From Tetrahymena elliotti 4EA (taxonomy: Eukaryota; Ciliophora; Oligohymenophorea; Hymenostomatida; Tetrahymenidae), in NCBI GenBank assembly GCA_000231825.2, contig JH720359.1:335676-399675 (forward strand): DNA of 64,000 nt, written 5' to 3'. Numbering within the stretch: position 1 is the first letter of the stretch; the number at the start of each line of letters is the position of its first letter. Shown piece after piece: positions 33,940 to 51,049 of the stretch. The notes under the pieces are model-generated. The model ran no database searches, had not been told where the DNA came from, and worked only from the letters and a program-made list of their open reading frames with translations. The position numbers and the translations under genes are program-made.

Positions 33940-34854
33940 TTATATACTTTTTTAGATATTGCTTAAAATATTTATTAAGAGTTAATAAACTACCAAAAGT
34001 TCTATGTTTTGATTTTTGAACTGTTGATATCTTTTAATGTGTGTGTATATTTAATTTAATATTAATAATCTTTAATTAGGCGCTATTTTAATGACCTTTT
34101 CCCTCGTATATTATTGCTTCTCAAACAATATGTTATATATAGAAGGTAAAATAAATTGAACTATGTAGATTTATGATTTGTTTTGAGTAAAGCTAAAATT
34201 AAAAAATAATTTTTGAGAATCAATGTGCTGGGCAAAAAAAATAATTTTCTTTTTTTTTGAGAAATTTAAAAGAAATTTAATTATTTTAATTAACATTTCA
34301 ATAACCAAATTAAATTGAATCTTTTAGTTCACTTGTCCAAATTTAATTTTAGAATATTTAAAATATTAAATTAAGAATTAAATTTAATTAAAATAAAAAG
34401 AAATATGATTTATTTTAATTGAGAAATTGTTCATACACTTAAGTAGAGTTTTAATTCAATTAGATGTTAATAATGTAACATCTTTTAGTTTTAGATCCCC
34501 ACCATTAACTGAATTTAATTTAAAAGTTAAGTTAAAAATAATAGATTAGTTCTGATAAAGTTTGTAGGTGACAAAACAATCAAAGGAACATTATGGTTTT
34601 AAATTACAAAAAATGGAAATATATAGAATACAGAGTTCATTTAAAAATAAAGAATTCATCCAATTTTGTTTAGTGATTCCATTTTTAAATGGTGTTATAT
34701 AGGAATTGAATCGCTTTTTTAAGGTGATAAGTAGTTTACATATAAATAAGATTTACTATAATAAAAGAGTAAGAGAGTACTTTGTACAAAGAAAATTTGC
34801 AAATGATAGTTGTTTGTTTGTTCTTCCGTTCATTCATCTATACACAAAATTAAT
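33940..34854. other. Intergenic region with one weak plus-strand frame
   Basis: Mostly A/T-rich. A plus-strand frame from ATG 34613 (MEIYRIQSSFKNKEFIQF) runs to 34976 and overlaps the minus-strand gene at 34855-35163. Its first 60 codons look moderately protein-like, the rest is the shadow of the minus gene. It was not accepted as a gene. Confidence 0.35.
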
Positions 34855-35163
34855 TCAACTATTTTTCTTTTTTCCCTTAATAGTCTTTGCACAGGTTTCC
34901 ATATCTTGTTCATATAATTTTTATTTTTCTTCTTTAGACATTTTGGTAGAAACTCCTTTTTTCTTTCCTTTTTTCTAATTATCTTCATCTGAATCAAAGG
35001 AATCATCTTATTCTACAACACCTTGACTTTATTGGCTTCTTTTAGCCATCTACTCTTATCTTTTTTAAGTCTCCATAACGTTATTACGCTTTTTATAATT
35101 ATCAGAATCATAACGTCTGTTTCTTTCATCTTTTTGGTTGTAGGAGCAATCGTCGTCTTCCAT
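34855..35163 (-). CDS. Small highly charged protein, hypothetical
   Basis: ATG at 35163 and TGA 34855-34857 give 102 residues in one exon. It begins MEDDDCSYNQKDERNRRYDS, is rich in Arg/Lys/Asp, has a central acidic SFDSDEDN patch followed by KKGKKKG, and ends in a short helix (KEEKQKLYEQDMETCAKTI) and GKKKNS. Composition differs sharply from the flanking A/T sequence, which supports a real gene. Acidic patch next to basic clusters suggests a nuclear or RNA-associated protein. No family was recognised. It could be the last exon of a longer gene, although the ATG has no competing upstream exon. Confidence 0.6.
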
Positions 35164-35902
35164 TTTCAATCAAATTTTAAATGCTGTTTTAGTGAATTTG
35201 GTTATTTTTTTTTGCTATTTGTAAATGCTCTAAGAATTTAATTTAAATTTTTTGTTAATTTTTTATATTATTGATAAATGAAATTGTTAATTTTTTTCTT
35301 TAGTTTTTTCTACTTTGGGAATGAAAATAAAATATCTTTTGTTATTTTAGTTATCAAAATTAAATCTGACCATAATTTGATAAAACTAATAGAATATATT
35401 TATTCATCTTACTTAAAATAAATTACTTTCTAGATCTTTTTATTTTCCATTTTCATTCCTCATATTAATTTTAGCCAATTATTTTACTTTTATTTACTGA
35501 AAATTTTCCTTTTTTTTGTCGTTTTGGCACTTCACTTTTTAATTAAAATTATTCTTTTTTATTTGCTGTTGTTTTAATCTAATAATCAATTCATTGATAC
35601 TTTAAATTTAAATATTTTAAATCATTGAAGAGACTTTACTTAATTTAATGTTTATTAATTTTTTAACATTTGACATTCACCGTAATTTTGATTAAAAATT
35701 GTGATGTTTTTGACAAAAAAAGTAAATGTTTTATTTTGCAAGAAAGATTAAATTTGAAAGAACTGGAAATATTTCATTATTATATTTAACACACATGTAA
35801 TTAATTATAAATTTTTTATAATATCAAAGCACTTAAATATATTTTTTTTCTTTCCAAGTATTTTTATTATAATTTAATTTAAAAGTTGAGTCAATAAATC
35901 AA
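35164..35902. other. AT-rich region between two minus-strand genes
   Basis: No frame of protein-like composition. The part near 35164 is the presumed promoter of the small charged protein. Confidence 0.45.
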
Positions 35903-36476
35903 TCAGTCATCCATATCTTCATCTTCATATACAATAATAGGTTTTTTCTTTTATTTTCTCATTTTTTTCTTTTCATTTTCAATATCTTTTTTTGTCTTTT
36001 TAATTTTCTTTTATTTAGAAGCAGCTTAGTGGGTGTGTTCCTATTCCATACCACTATCAGATTCGTCTTACCATTCATCATCTTCGTTAATTCCAATTTT
36101 ACCAAGCTATTTTAGTTTAAGACAAAAAATTTTAATGAAAAAAAGATAACAATAAAATTGATTTTGATTTTAAAGAGTAAAAAAAATTACAATTTATTCA
36201 GCTTCCTTTTCTTATTCTCTCAATTTTCTATTTTTTGAGACTTACTCTTTTTTTTTTTCCTATTAAGTTTCTCTCTCTCTCAATTGCTCGATACGCTTTA
36301 GCTTCTTTGCTTTATTGTTCTTTCTAGACTTTAAGTTAATAAAATAATTTTTAGCTTTTGAAATTCTATTTTATATTTTGTAGAATTTACCATTTTAGAT
36401 GTGTTTTGTATGATATTTTTGTTTTCTACTTTGATTATTTAATTGTATTATTACTGATATTTATATTTACCGTAGA
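35903..36476 (-). CDS. Lysine-rich protein, probably nucleolar or RNA-associated, start unresolved
   Basis: TGA at 35903-35905. The last exon (about 36114-35906) encodes LGKIGINEDDEWQDESDSGM, a Lys-rich stretch and the acidic end IVYEDEDMDD. It joins in phase across an intron (about 36193-36115) to an exon starting near 36430, which reads KHIQNGKFYKIQNRISKAKN, then YFINLKSRKNNKAKKLKRIE, then a Glu/Gln/Lys coiled coil. The first block has regular aromatic and basic positions and looks like a folded domain. No ATG is in frame in this exon; a small upstream exon ending at a GTAAAT site at about 36474 (QLEDSST) may belong to it, so the 5' end is open. Family not recognised; ribosome biogenesis factors are the closest in style. 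Confidence 0.55.
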
Positions 36477-36997
36477 GCTATCTTCTAATTAAATTTATTT
36501 TGATGATCTATTTATGTTTGTTTGTTAATTAAAGATCGAAATTTACTAATTACTTTTAAATTTTTTGCTCAAACTAGAAATAACAAACAAATTATTTTGA
36601 GCCAAACGGAATTATTTAATTTGAACTCAATTTTATCTTATTTTAATTAAAATGAATTTTTTATTAATAATTTTGAATGTAAGTATAAATAAAATGTTAT
36701 ATTTTCCTTTTTTTAATTTTATTAAAATTAGACTAAATTTTACTGCAAAGATCATGAATATCAAATTAAGATTAATTAATGCCTAAATAGTAATTTAAAT
36801 ATTTAGCTTGTGAGAGAAAGAAAGATAAACAGAGATATATAAATAGATAATTAGCTAGCTAGCTAAATTGAAAGCCTTTAATTAATAAAAAATAATATAA
36901 TATCATAAAGTTTTTATTTTTAACACTATAAAAATATACATAAATAGATTGAATATCTGAATATTAATACAAAAAAAAAAATTAAGAAAATATAAAA
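36477..36997. other. Upstream region of RPB10 and of the lysine-rich gene
   Basis: A/T-rich divergent region. It holds a TAGC microsatellite at 36851-36865 and a poly-A tract just before the RPB10 start. The missing first exon of the minus-strand gene may lie here. Confidence 0.4.
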
Positions 36998-37469
36998 ATG
37001 ATTATCCCTGTTAGATGTTTTACTTGCGGCAAAGTAAATAATTAGAATTTAAACTATTAATTGTAGCATTTTCAGTTAAAAGAATGTTTATGCATGAAGT
37101 TTATTTTTCTCAAAAGCTAAACCCATCTATTTCTACCATAATCTTAATCTATCTAATTATTTAATAATAGGTTGTCGGCCATATGTGGAATGACTTTTTA
37201 TAAATGATCAGTGAATCAAACCCTAATAAAAAGGATATGAAGTAATAATCAACAATTTCAAAAATCCAAATCAACCTAATATTTATTTTTAAATATTATT
37301 AGGAGTGCTTTAGATGAATTAAGATTAAATAGATATTGCTGCAGAAGAATGATTCTTACTCACTGTGATTTAATTGATAAGTTACTTAACTACAACAGTA
37401 AGATATTATAACATCCTAACAGCATTTTAAAATATTTTTCTAAATAAAGTTTACAAGGGTCAAAGTTGA
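36998..37469 (+). CDS. RPB10: RNA polymerases I, II and III subunit RPABC5 (RPB10)
   Basis: Exons are 36998-37033, 37171-37241, 37303-37397 and 37423-37469, all in phase. The protein begins [12 protein letters not shown] and contains [19 protein letters not shown]. Its two Cys pairs (CFTC and CC) form the zinc site shared by archaeal RpoN and eukaryotic RPB10; the usual alignment is [15 protein letters not shown]...[21 protein letters not shown]. Role: small structural subunit bridging the two largest subunits in all three nuclear polymerases. Odd: the last intron is only 25 nt (37398-37422). Without splicing the frame stays open for hundreds of codons, so splicing is needed to reach TGA 37467-37469. 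The C-terminus ([12 protein letters not shown]) is longer than the usual PLEK-type end. Confidence 0.97.
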
Positions 37470-38504
37470 GAGTAATAATAAATGCAATCTCTATTAATTT
37501 TCAAATACAATTCTTGAGTTACAAATATCTCTATATGTCATAAAAACAACTTTCTCTAATATTAGAAAGGAGCAACTAATAAGAATAGCATCTAGCAAAA
37601 AAATAAATTGAAACTATAGTGAAAATAATTTAGATATAATTATTTTACTAAGAAATATACATCTTCCTTTTCTTTCAGCATATAAATATATACAGCTATA
37701 AAATTTATATAATTACATTCTAGTTTAAAAATGGCTTTAATTTAAAAGATGTATTATCTATCATTCATCTCACTATATATTAAGGATTGTTGTTTTTAAG
37801 ATATATTGATATAATAATCTAATTATTACTTTCAATTTTTATGTTAAAATACATTTTTTCAATTGAATTTAGTAATAAATTTTCACCTGAACTTTTTAAA
37901 TACCAAAATTATTATTAAATTTATTTTATTTAAAGATATTTTAATTTAAAATAACTTAATAGATTGTTTAAATTTGATTTTTCAAATATCTTAAATTTTT
38001 ATTGTTCTATGGTTTTAGCTATATATTTTTGATAGGTCATGTAATAAAAATATTAAAATTTTTTATTGTTTGGAATGATTAATAATTATTTTATTTAAAT
38101 TATAATAAATAAAGGTAATTGATTGATAAATCAATACATTTAAAGATTAAAATATTTAATTTTTTATTTTTTTTAATTTAATTGATAAATAAAAGAAAAT
38201 GAAAAATTTATTTTAATATTATTTTAATTCAAAAAATGATAGAGAGATTTATCAAAATTTAATTTTTATTTATAAAATTAATGGTTTTTAATTCATAAAT
38301 TAATACTAGTATATCAAAATAACACATAAATCTAGAAAAAAATTATATATTTGATGGATATTCTATTTCTTTTTTAAGGATTCTTGAATTATTTATTAGA
38401 AATTTAAATTGTTTGATGTTATAAGAATTTAAAGTTTTTAAATTTCTCGAAAATAGAAAGCGCGCAATTAATTCATAGCTTAGATTAAGTTTTTTATAAA
38501 TAAA
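37470..38504. other. AT-rich intergenic region, no feature recognised
   Basis: About 1 kb of A/T sequence between RPB10 and the ELMO gene. Only short chance frames; no RNA gene signature. Confidence 0.5.
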
Positions 38505-40015
38505 ATGAATATTATTTTACTTCAGCTCAGTTTTCTCTGGAAAATAATTTACGAAAATTTGTTAAGATCAATTCATAAAACGTTTTTGAGATTAGTTACT
38601 GGGCATTGTGAGATTGAAAGAGCATTGAACAGTCATAACATTAAAAAATTTGGTAATTTACATGATTTATGAAATTGATATTAATTCTTTAGGAATAAAA
38701 TTTAAATATGATAAACCTTCATTTTACAATTTAAAATATAGAAAACTCTATCTTAAATTCTAATAAATTGATGCAATCATAGGGAATTCTTTCAAAAAAG
38801 AATTTAAATGATGAAAATATCAATAAGATTTGTGAGGAAATTTATAGTATCAAAGGTTTAAAAAAGACACAAAAGTAAGTTTATTATTTTGATAACAAAT
38901 TTTTTATTAATTTTTTAAATTAGGAATGAATTAAATCTGTAATATGGGCTAACTTCACTTAGAAATGTTTATAATAGCATAGAAATTTTAGAAAGTAAAA
39001 TATTTCATCATCTTTCTATTGAGATAAAAATTTATTTCCCCCAAACATTAAATTAATAGATATTAGGAAAACTACAGTTGATATATCTTAGCACTCAAAT
39101 AAGCTAAAAAAAGTAAATAATTACAAATATTAATTCTATGATATTTAATTCCCAAATATTTAGCTGTTTAAAAACTTGACAGGAGAAGATAATTTACCAC
39201 AAAATTTGATTACAAACAAATGGAGTATAAATTATAAATTTCAATATTATTTTATTAAAGGATTTTTAATTAAAAAAGTTGAAATTGGATTTTAAGGAGA
39301 AAACCCCACAACGGACTTCAGAGCTGGAGGTAAATTTGATTTAAAACTTTCCAAGCTTCTATATATAATATAATTTTTTTCCCTAATTTAAAAGGACTAC
39401 TTTCACTAGAAAACTTGCTGTAAGAAAAATACATTTAGATTCACTTTTCAACATTAAATTTAAAATAGCTATTTCTCAAATTAAAGAAAGTAAATATAAT
39501 GTTAATATATTTTTAAATAGATATTTCAGTACTGATCACACATACTAGGCTTAGTTTTGCTTGAAGAACTCAAAAGAAAGAGAGAATCTGTAAGTAGATT
39601 AATAGATTTGACTTTATTTACACAATAAATTTTTATATTAAACAAACAAATTTGAATTTAATAAAATAGATACTTTTTTGCTGTTTGTGGAATTTATATC
39701 ACAAAATTCTTGACAGAATGTTTGAAGATGAATTACCTTGATATTTATTTTTACAATTGTGATGATTAACAAAGATCTTTGCAACGTTTTAATGAATTAT
39801 TTGTTAAATTTTTCAATCATATTGACAATTTATGGTGCTCAGAGAAAAGAAATATCATGCAATTTCATGGATTTTTTGTAATTTTATGTTTATTTGGATA
39901 TTTTTTTCACAAAATACTCATTTAACATGTTCTTTTTTATAAGGAAAACACTACTGAAGATCTTATGCTATAAGAATAATAACTACTAATAAAAATACTG
40001 GGATTGTAGAATTGA
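38505..40015 (+). CDS. ELMO domain-containing protein (ELMOD type)
   Basis: ATG at 38505. Exon 1 (to 38652) gives LWKIIYENLLRSI...TGHCEIERAL, matching the N-terminal TGxCELQRI region of ELMOD proteins. The in-phase exon at 38742 follows with ENSILNSNKLM. The ELMO core is spread over short exons: IGFQGENPTTDFRAG (about 39283), LLSLENLL (about 39395), YFSTDHTY (about 39523), YFFAVCGIYITKFL (about 39672), FVKFFNHIDNLWCSEKRNIM (about 39800), then a short C-terminus to TGA 40013-40015. In humans ELMOD1-3 act as GAPs for ARF/ARL GTPases and work in cilia and Golgi; the catalytic Arg lies in the WxxxGFQGxxPxTDFR motif, and TDFRAG keeps it. Intron 39225-39278 is inferred because splicing gives the family W-IEIGFQG without an 18-residue insert. 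Confidence 0.93.
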
Positions 40016-40415
40016 GGAGAAGAAATGATAAATCTCTTAGCTCTCTTTTTGAATTTTAAAATTTCTGCACGTTTGCTAAAGTTAATACTACTATTATAAT
40101 AAAAAATAATCATGTGTATGACAATTGTTGATGAAATATCTTAAATATAAGTTTAATACTGTTATTTTTTATATATTCTCAAAAGTTTGTAATTATTCAA
40201 ATAAAAATTTTAGAATTCTTAATAATCAAATCAAAGCTAATTTACACAAATATATACGTCATTTGATAACAATTTAAATAGAGTCTTTATTTTTAGCATC
40301 AATTTTTATGTGATTAGTTTGAGAATATTATCAGTGTTCCAAAAAAGTCAAAGCCGAACATGTTAGAAGCTTCTAAATTTGATATGAAATAAAGAAACCT
40401 GATAAACGTCAGAAT
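40016..40415. other. Intergenic region 3' of the ELMO gene
   Basis: A/T-rich. A short protein-like fragment without a start (VPKKSKPNMLEASKFDMKQ) is readable at about 40334-40395. Nothing else was recognised. Confidence 0.35.
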
Positions 40416-40658
40416 ATGATCACTATTTATAATTAGAATGTTGTTGTGAGTAAAAATTAAATTTTAAAAGAAGAAGAATTATTCAGTGAAATGCACTGCA
40501 ATCGTATATCATTTGATATTTTGTATGCACTATTCGTAGGCTAATTACGTAATAAGACTGATGAAGGTTATGCATCATACGCAATAATAATCACTCTTGT
40601 TCAATATGAATTTTTAATAAATTTCCATAGAATAATAACTTAAATAAGATTTAATTGA
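40416..40658 (+). CDS. Small open frame, hypothetical or remnant
   Basis: ATG 40416 to TGA 40656-40658, 80 codons. The middle (EEELFSEMHCNRISFDILYA, then FVGQLRNKTDEGYASYA) has markedly higher G+C and balanced composition, unlike the flanks, so it probably derives from coding sequence. Fragment VPKKSKPNMLEASKFDMKQ just upstream (about 40334) is in another frame. A decayed gene or transposon piece is as likely as a functional short gene. No family recognised. Confidence 0.3.
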
Positions 40659-40782
40659 AGTAATTACTTGCAAGAAATTACGAATCTTAAAAAAATATAA
40701 TAATTAATTAAATTCACAATAAATATTTAAGCTTCCATATCAAAAGTTATTTCTACAAAAATTTAAGATATTACAAAATAAA

Positions 40783-42063
40783 ATGAACAGAACCATTGCC
40801 TGGATTAATAAGACTGGTACGTTTGATTACCTTTTTATAAAAATATTTAGTTTTATTAGCATTTTACAATTTATTTACCTCATTTTCAACTTTTTTTATT
40901 TCTTAAAAGAGGGTAGAGATAAATTCTGCAAGGCTATCCAATATGCATCTCGTTTCTTAAAGTGGCACTTTACCAACTCCTAAAACAAAGAATTGGCTGC
41001 TCGTTTCAACGGTCTTTTCAGTAAGCTCTTTGAATTTTATTGATTGGCTTTATACATTTAAATAGATAATCATTTTTACTTCCAATTAAGATGAAAGATG
41101 AATGCTAGCAAAATTTATTACAGCTTTTAAAATATTTTTAAAAAATTAGATGGTATGAAGGATGCTAGAAAACTTTTTAGATTATTTAAGACCATTAACG
41201 AAATCTAAAAGATCTAGGAACTTTTAAATAAGAAGGACAATGATGAAATTAACAAAGCTTTAAATATCTTAGTTAGAGCATTCTTTGGTTTGTATTGGTA
41301 TTTCGATAACTTGGTTATCTTAAAATCAGTCAAGTTTGTCAATGGTGACCCCAAGCCTGACAATAAAAAGGGATCTACTTGCTGGTTGATTGCTCTTCTT
41401 CTCAGTCTTGCCCAAAATGTTAGAAATCTTTTAAAGAACTTCACAGAAGAAATTAACTTAGTTAAGTCAGTCTTCGAAACTCAAGTTGAATAAGAAAGCA
41501 GTAAGCTTAATGATCAAATAGCTAAAATTAGAAAATAAAGATTTGATATTTATCTCAGCATTATTAAGAACCTCGGTGATACAATTACTGCTGGTCAAGG
41601 TAATACACAAACAATAATTTAAAATTCCTAATTTAACTAATTTAACAGAATCTTTCTTATAAAAGTTAATAAAAAAAGTTTAATAGCTATCAATTTATTA
41701 AAAATAAATCATTAAAAAATATTTGAGACAAATAAAATTATGGTTTAAATTTCTGATTTACTTCAACAAATTTTTTTTTTTTGATAGAAGTTTAAGATAT
41801 AGCAAGCAAAATATCAATACGTTGTCTTATTATTTAAACATATTTTTTGATAGAAAAAACTGAGATTAATTAATTTTAGCAATAAATTAAAGACAAAAAA
41901 AATAATTTAAAATTTAAAATAAATTAATTCATATTGAATATATTCTTAATATAATAAAGCTTCCAACCTTTGGCCTACCCTTCTTAACAAAAATGCTAGT
42001 GATGGTTTAATTGGTATTGGTGGTTTTGTTTCTGCTGTTATTACTTCCTACTAACTCTACTGA
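40783..42063 (+). CDS. PEX11: Peroxisomal membrane protein PEX11
   Basis: ATG at 40783, TGA 42061-42063. Exons are 40783-40816, 40910-41020, 41150-41599 and 41960-42063. After splicing it begins MNRTIAWINKTEGRDKFCKA and continues IQYASRFLKWHF, the PEX11 N-terminal GRDKLxRxxQYxSR amphipathic helix that remodels membrane. The middle is helical (KDARKLFRLFKTINEIQ, ILVRAFFGLYWYFDNLVIL, CWLIALLLSLAQNVRNLL). The C-terminus has the family's glycine-rich membrane span (DGLIGIGGFVSAVITSYQLY). Length about 230-250 residues is normal. It drives peroxisome elongation and division. The first intron (40817-40909, 93 nt) is a multiple of three with no TGA, so retention would insert a hydrophobic 31-residue segment. 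Confidence 0.93.
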
Positions 42064-42865
42064 AAAATAAATTATTGATATTTAAATTAAAGTTAAGAGA
42101 TAGAATAATTATTTTAGATTTAATTATTTTTTAAATATTCCATGTTGGTATTAATTTTTAAATATTTTTAATATCACCCATTTACTTATTGTTAAATAGT
42201 AATAATTAATTTCTGTGTAAATAAATGATTAGAGAAAATATTTTTGATCCTTTTTAATCATTTGAATTTTAAAATAGAAAATATTTAAAATATGTTGATT
42301 ACAAATAATATTTCTAATAAAATCTATCATTTTATGATTATTTTCTTCAATCAAAAATGTTTATGGATTAATGATTTTTTACGCTTTTATTTTAATTAAA
42401 TTTTTGGTATTTTCTTTGCATGACTTAAATAATATAAACAAAAGTAGTGTTAAATGTTAGATTGTCATTAATTGATTAATTTACAATTAAAATTCAAAGC
42501 GGCGTTAAATCTAAAAAAAAGAATTCTATTGAAATCACTAAATTAGATTATTTAAATATAAAGATATAGTATAATTTTTAAAGCATACCATAAACTAGCA
42601 ATTAAACCAAATTAGTAAACATTTTCATTATTTTAAGTTTATTTCTTAGCTTTTGTTCTTATAGATAAATCATTTTTACATATTAGCTTGTTTCATAGAA
42701 TAATACTTTGATCTTCTGCATTATCTTAATTATTATATTTTAAAATAAGTAGCAAAAGCAAACTCAATCTTAGCTAAGCACTTTAGTTTCAATTTTTTCA
42801 ATAAATATAAACTGAAAATAAATAGTGTAGCTGCTTGTGAAATTTATAATAGTGAAAAGATAAAA
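42064..42865. other. AT-rich intergenic region, no feature recognised
   Basis: 800 bases between PEX11 and the MORN-SAM kinase gene. No protein-like frame of useful length; contains the presumed promoter of the kinase. Confidence 0.45.
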
Positions 42866-48056
<5,191 letters not shown>

Positions 48057-49003
48057 ACCAATAAATTCTCACAGAGAGTAACTTAATATTAAATAATAAA
48101 GTTTTTAGATAAATTTAAAACACTTAATATTTATTTATTTAATTATCTAAATTTACTTAAAAAATTAGAATCATAATAAAATTTATTAACATCAAGTTAG
48201 TTATTAATTTTATTACAGATCATTCTTAAACTTTCTTTAATTTGTTGTTTATTTTTTATAAGTTTTAGCAGAAAGAAAACTTAAAATGAAATGAATAAGA
48301 GTTTGTTTAATTTTTATGAAATTATTTAATTATTTTAATTTAAGTTTTGAATAAGATGATTTAAGCTTTAATCTTTTTAAAAATAATTTACATTTTGTTA
48401 GATTTTCATTTTTATTTGATATTCACACAGTAAACTTCATTACTTAAAAATAATTTAAAATGAAGTGAATCTGAAAATTAAATAAAAAAACTTAGTTAGA
48501 TAAATTTAATTATACTTTTAAGAAGTCAATCTAAGTTTCATTCTGACTAGAATTCATTTGATTTAAATTAAGTTTCAATTTTCAAAATTTTAACCTTAGT
48601 TTTTTGTGAAATTTAATTTTTTTTTATAAAACTTCATGAATAATTTTATCGCTTAATATTTATTCTTTTTCTTATTATTTATGATAAAACTATCTAATAA
48701 TTATAAAAATTAATTATCTATTATTTATTTTATGCTTTTAAAGGATAAAAAATAAAAAATACTAGAGTGTAAGAGTCTTTTTATTTCTATTATATTTTAA
48801 TTATTTTTTCTTAATTTCTTTTGAAAAATACTTTTTAATTTGGAAGTTTAAGTTTTTTAAAAGATTTGATAAATTATAAAACAATAGAAAAAGTGAATAA
48901 ATACAGTTTTTCAATAATGTTTAAGGTTTAAAGATAAATATTTATTGATTTTAGCTTACTTAAATTTAATTCATTAAATTATTTTGATTAAATTTTTAAA
49001 AAA
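48057..49003. other. AT-rich convergent intergenic region
   Basis: Between the kinase and the minus-strand ATPase 3' ends. Long A/T tracts, no recognisable feature. Confidence 0.5.
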
Positions 49004-51049
49004 TCATTTATTTAAAAATTTTGAGACAAAAGTTTACCTTGCATTAAGATATTAGACTTAATAATCAATACCCTTTTACTAGAATAGCTCAGGTTTAACA
49101 TTAAAGCTTTGAAAATTCTTTGCATTAAATGGTTATTCTTTTAATTCAAGCCCATCAATGTTATAAACTAAGAGAGAGCTTTTTTCGATTCCATTTTTTT
49201 TCCACCAAAAGTAATAGTCTATCTTATCTTTGACAGACAATTCAGACCATAATTCTTTGACATATTTTTTAGCAAAGGAATTATAAACATACTTATCAAA
49301 CATTATATAAGAATAGTAATATCTAGAGTATAATATATTTGCTGATAAAAGAGCCTTAATCACATGATTTTCTAGAATTCTCATTTAAGCATATTAACTC
49401 TATAGCTACAAAGTTCCATAGTTGTATATGAATGTGTTGAAAGTATCAATTAGATAAAATTTAATAATTTTATCATTCTCAGCTGGGTCTTTCTACTTTT
49501 TATCACCTTTTATATCTCTATCTTAGACATCTACTCCATCTAACAACTAAGCTAAAGTGTTATCCAAATAAATTTATTATATTTTAGACTTAAACTAAAT
49601 ATACTCCTTCTAGAAAAACTCAGTTTTAAGTTCTAAAATATCACTAAAAGCAACAATTTATTTTTTTGAGTTTTATCCTTTATTTTAGTTGTCATTATTT
49701 TATTTCTATTGCTTGTCTTAAGTTAAGATAATATTTTCTAATAATTTTGACCATGTATTCGTGTTTCCTCCAATTACTTTTTTAAGGAGATCTATTTATC
49801 TAAATGAGAATATTTGATCATACTAAAATCTTAATTATTCTTCTGGTACTCCATATAGTTCTATTGTGCCATAAGTATTGTAATCTGCATGCATCATATC
49901 ATACATTTCCTAGGAGAAGAAACGAGAATTAGAAGATTCTATAACAACTGGAAAATGATTTCTTTCTCTATGAGTCTAATATAAACGCAATAATAAATGG
50001 TCTTAAAAATCATAGAATCTTATATCAGTCTGATAGCTTTTGAATAAATTGTCAAAATTTTCTAAAACAACAATATTCTGAGCAAACTTTGTTTATGTTT
50101 TGTTGCATGGATGGTATCCTTCTAAGTAATTTAAAGCATCAAATAAAAATTAATTAACAATCAGACCATTTCTATAATAAACATCTTTAAGTTTAGGTGG
50201 TCTATTTTCATACTCGATACGAGCAAGTAGAGAAACAGAAATTAAAAGAGCAGTTTTGATTCCATCACTATCAAAATCTGATTACAAAACTTCTACAATT
50301 TAAGGAAATACTTCACTAAAATCTGCATATTCTTCAATCATTTTAGTGTTAAAAATTTCACTCAAGCCAATTTTGATGTGATCTGAAATTTTTATATAAA
50401 TTTCTTCATCATTAATCAAAGCTGAAATCATATCTCTTGCATATAAATTAAGGAATTCTTTAGCATATTATTCATAAAGTATTTCTTTGATAACATTAAT
50501 AGGATCAAACTAAGGCTCATCTTGTTGTTAAAAATACAAGTTAGGGTTAGATGCAACTTTGCTAAATTACTAATGAAGAGAATTTATTAAAATACTTTCA
50601 AAATTATTAATAAAAATATCATAATTTAATATTCCAAAAGATGAACAATTCAAAGTCTATATGTTATACCAATTAGGATCCTAAACCTTTTATTTGTTCT
50701 TTTAACTAATTAATTTTGATAAATTTGATCTTATAAATGATGTCTTTCCTATTCCATTAGCTCCTAAAACTATACACAAACTTGTTTTATTTGATTCAAA
50801 ACCAAATTCAGTCAATTCACTCTTGCAAAAATCTTAAAAAGCTTTGTTATGCTTCTCGTTTGTAAAGAAGGGAATTTTTATCTCTTTTTTCTATTTACTT
50901 AGCTGAGTTTTTTCAAATATTTCATTTGCCTCTTTTAGATGTGATTTATAATAAATCTTTTCAACAAGAGGAAAATAGATTTTATATTTTAATGCTATGA
51001 AACGATTTTTAAAATAGCTAGTAAGCTTATCAGTATTCTTAGCAAACAT
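49004..51049 (-). CDS. Orphan P-loop ATPase, single exon, 681 residues
   Basis: ATG 51049 to TGA 49004-49006 with no intron, rare for this window. The N-terminus (MFAKNTDKLTSYFKNRF) is basic and hydroxylated and could be a mitochondrial leader. A Walker A motif (LCIVLGANGIGKTSFIRS) is at about residue 110. A Walker B-like hydrophobic stretch with acidic end (NIVVLENFDNLF) comes some 240 residues later, followed by a sensor-like VVIESSNSRFF. The C-terminal third is helical and rich in Tyr/Phe (ANILYSRYYYSYIMFDKYVY). This order resembles AAA+/STAND-type ATPases, but the distance between Walker motifs is long and no family name fits. DAP3-like mitochondrial GTPases were considered and the motifs do not match well. 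Base composition is even along the gene. Confidence 0.85.

Noticed and set aside
34613..34976. Plus-strand frame beginning MEIYRIQ
   Set aside because: Its second half is the complement of the better supported small charged protein on the minus strand, and the first part alone is short with no family.
49133..49384. Separate 83-residue minus-strand protein
   Set aside because: It is an internal part of the long P-loop ATPase frame once TAA/TAG are read as Gln.
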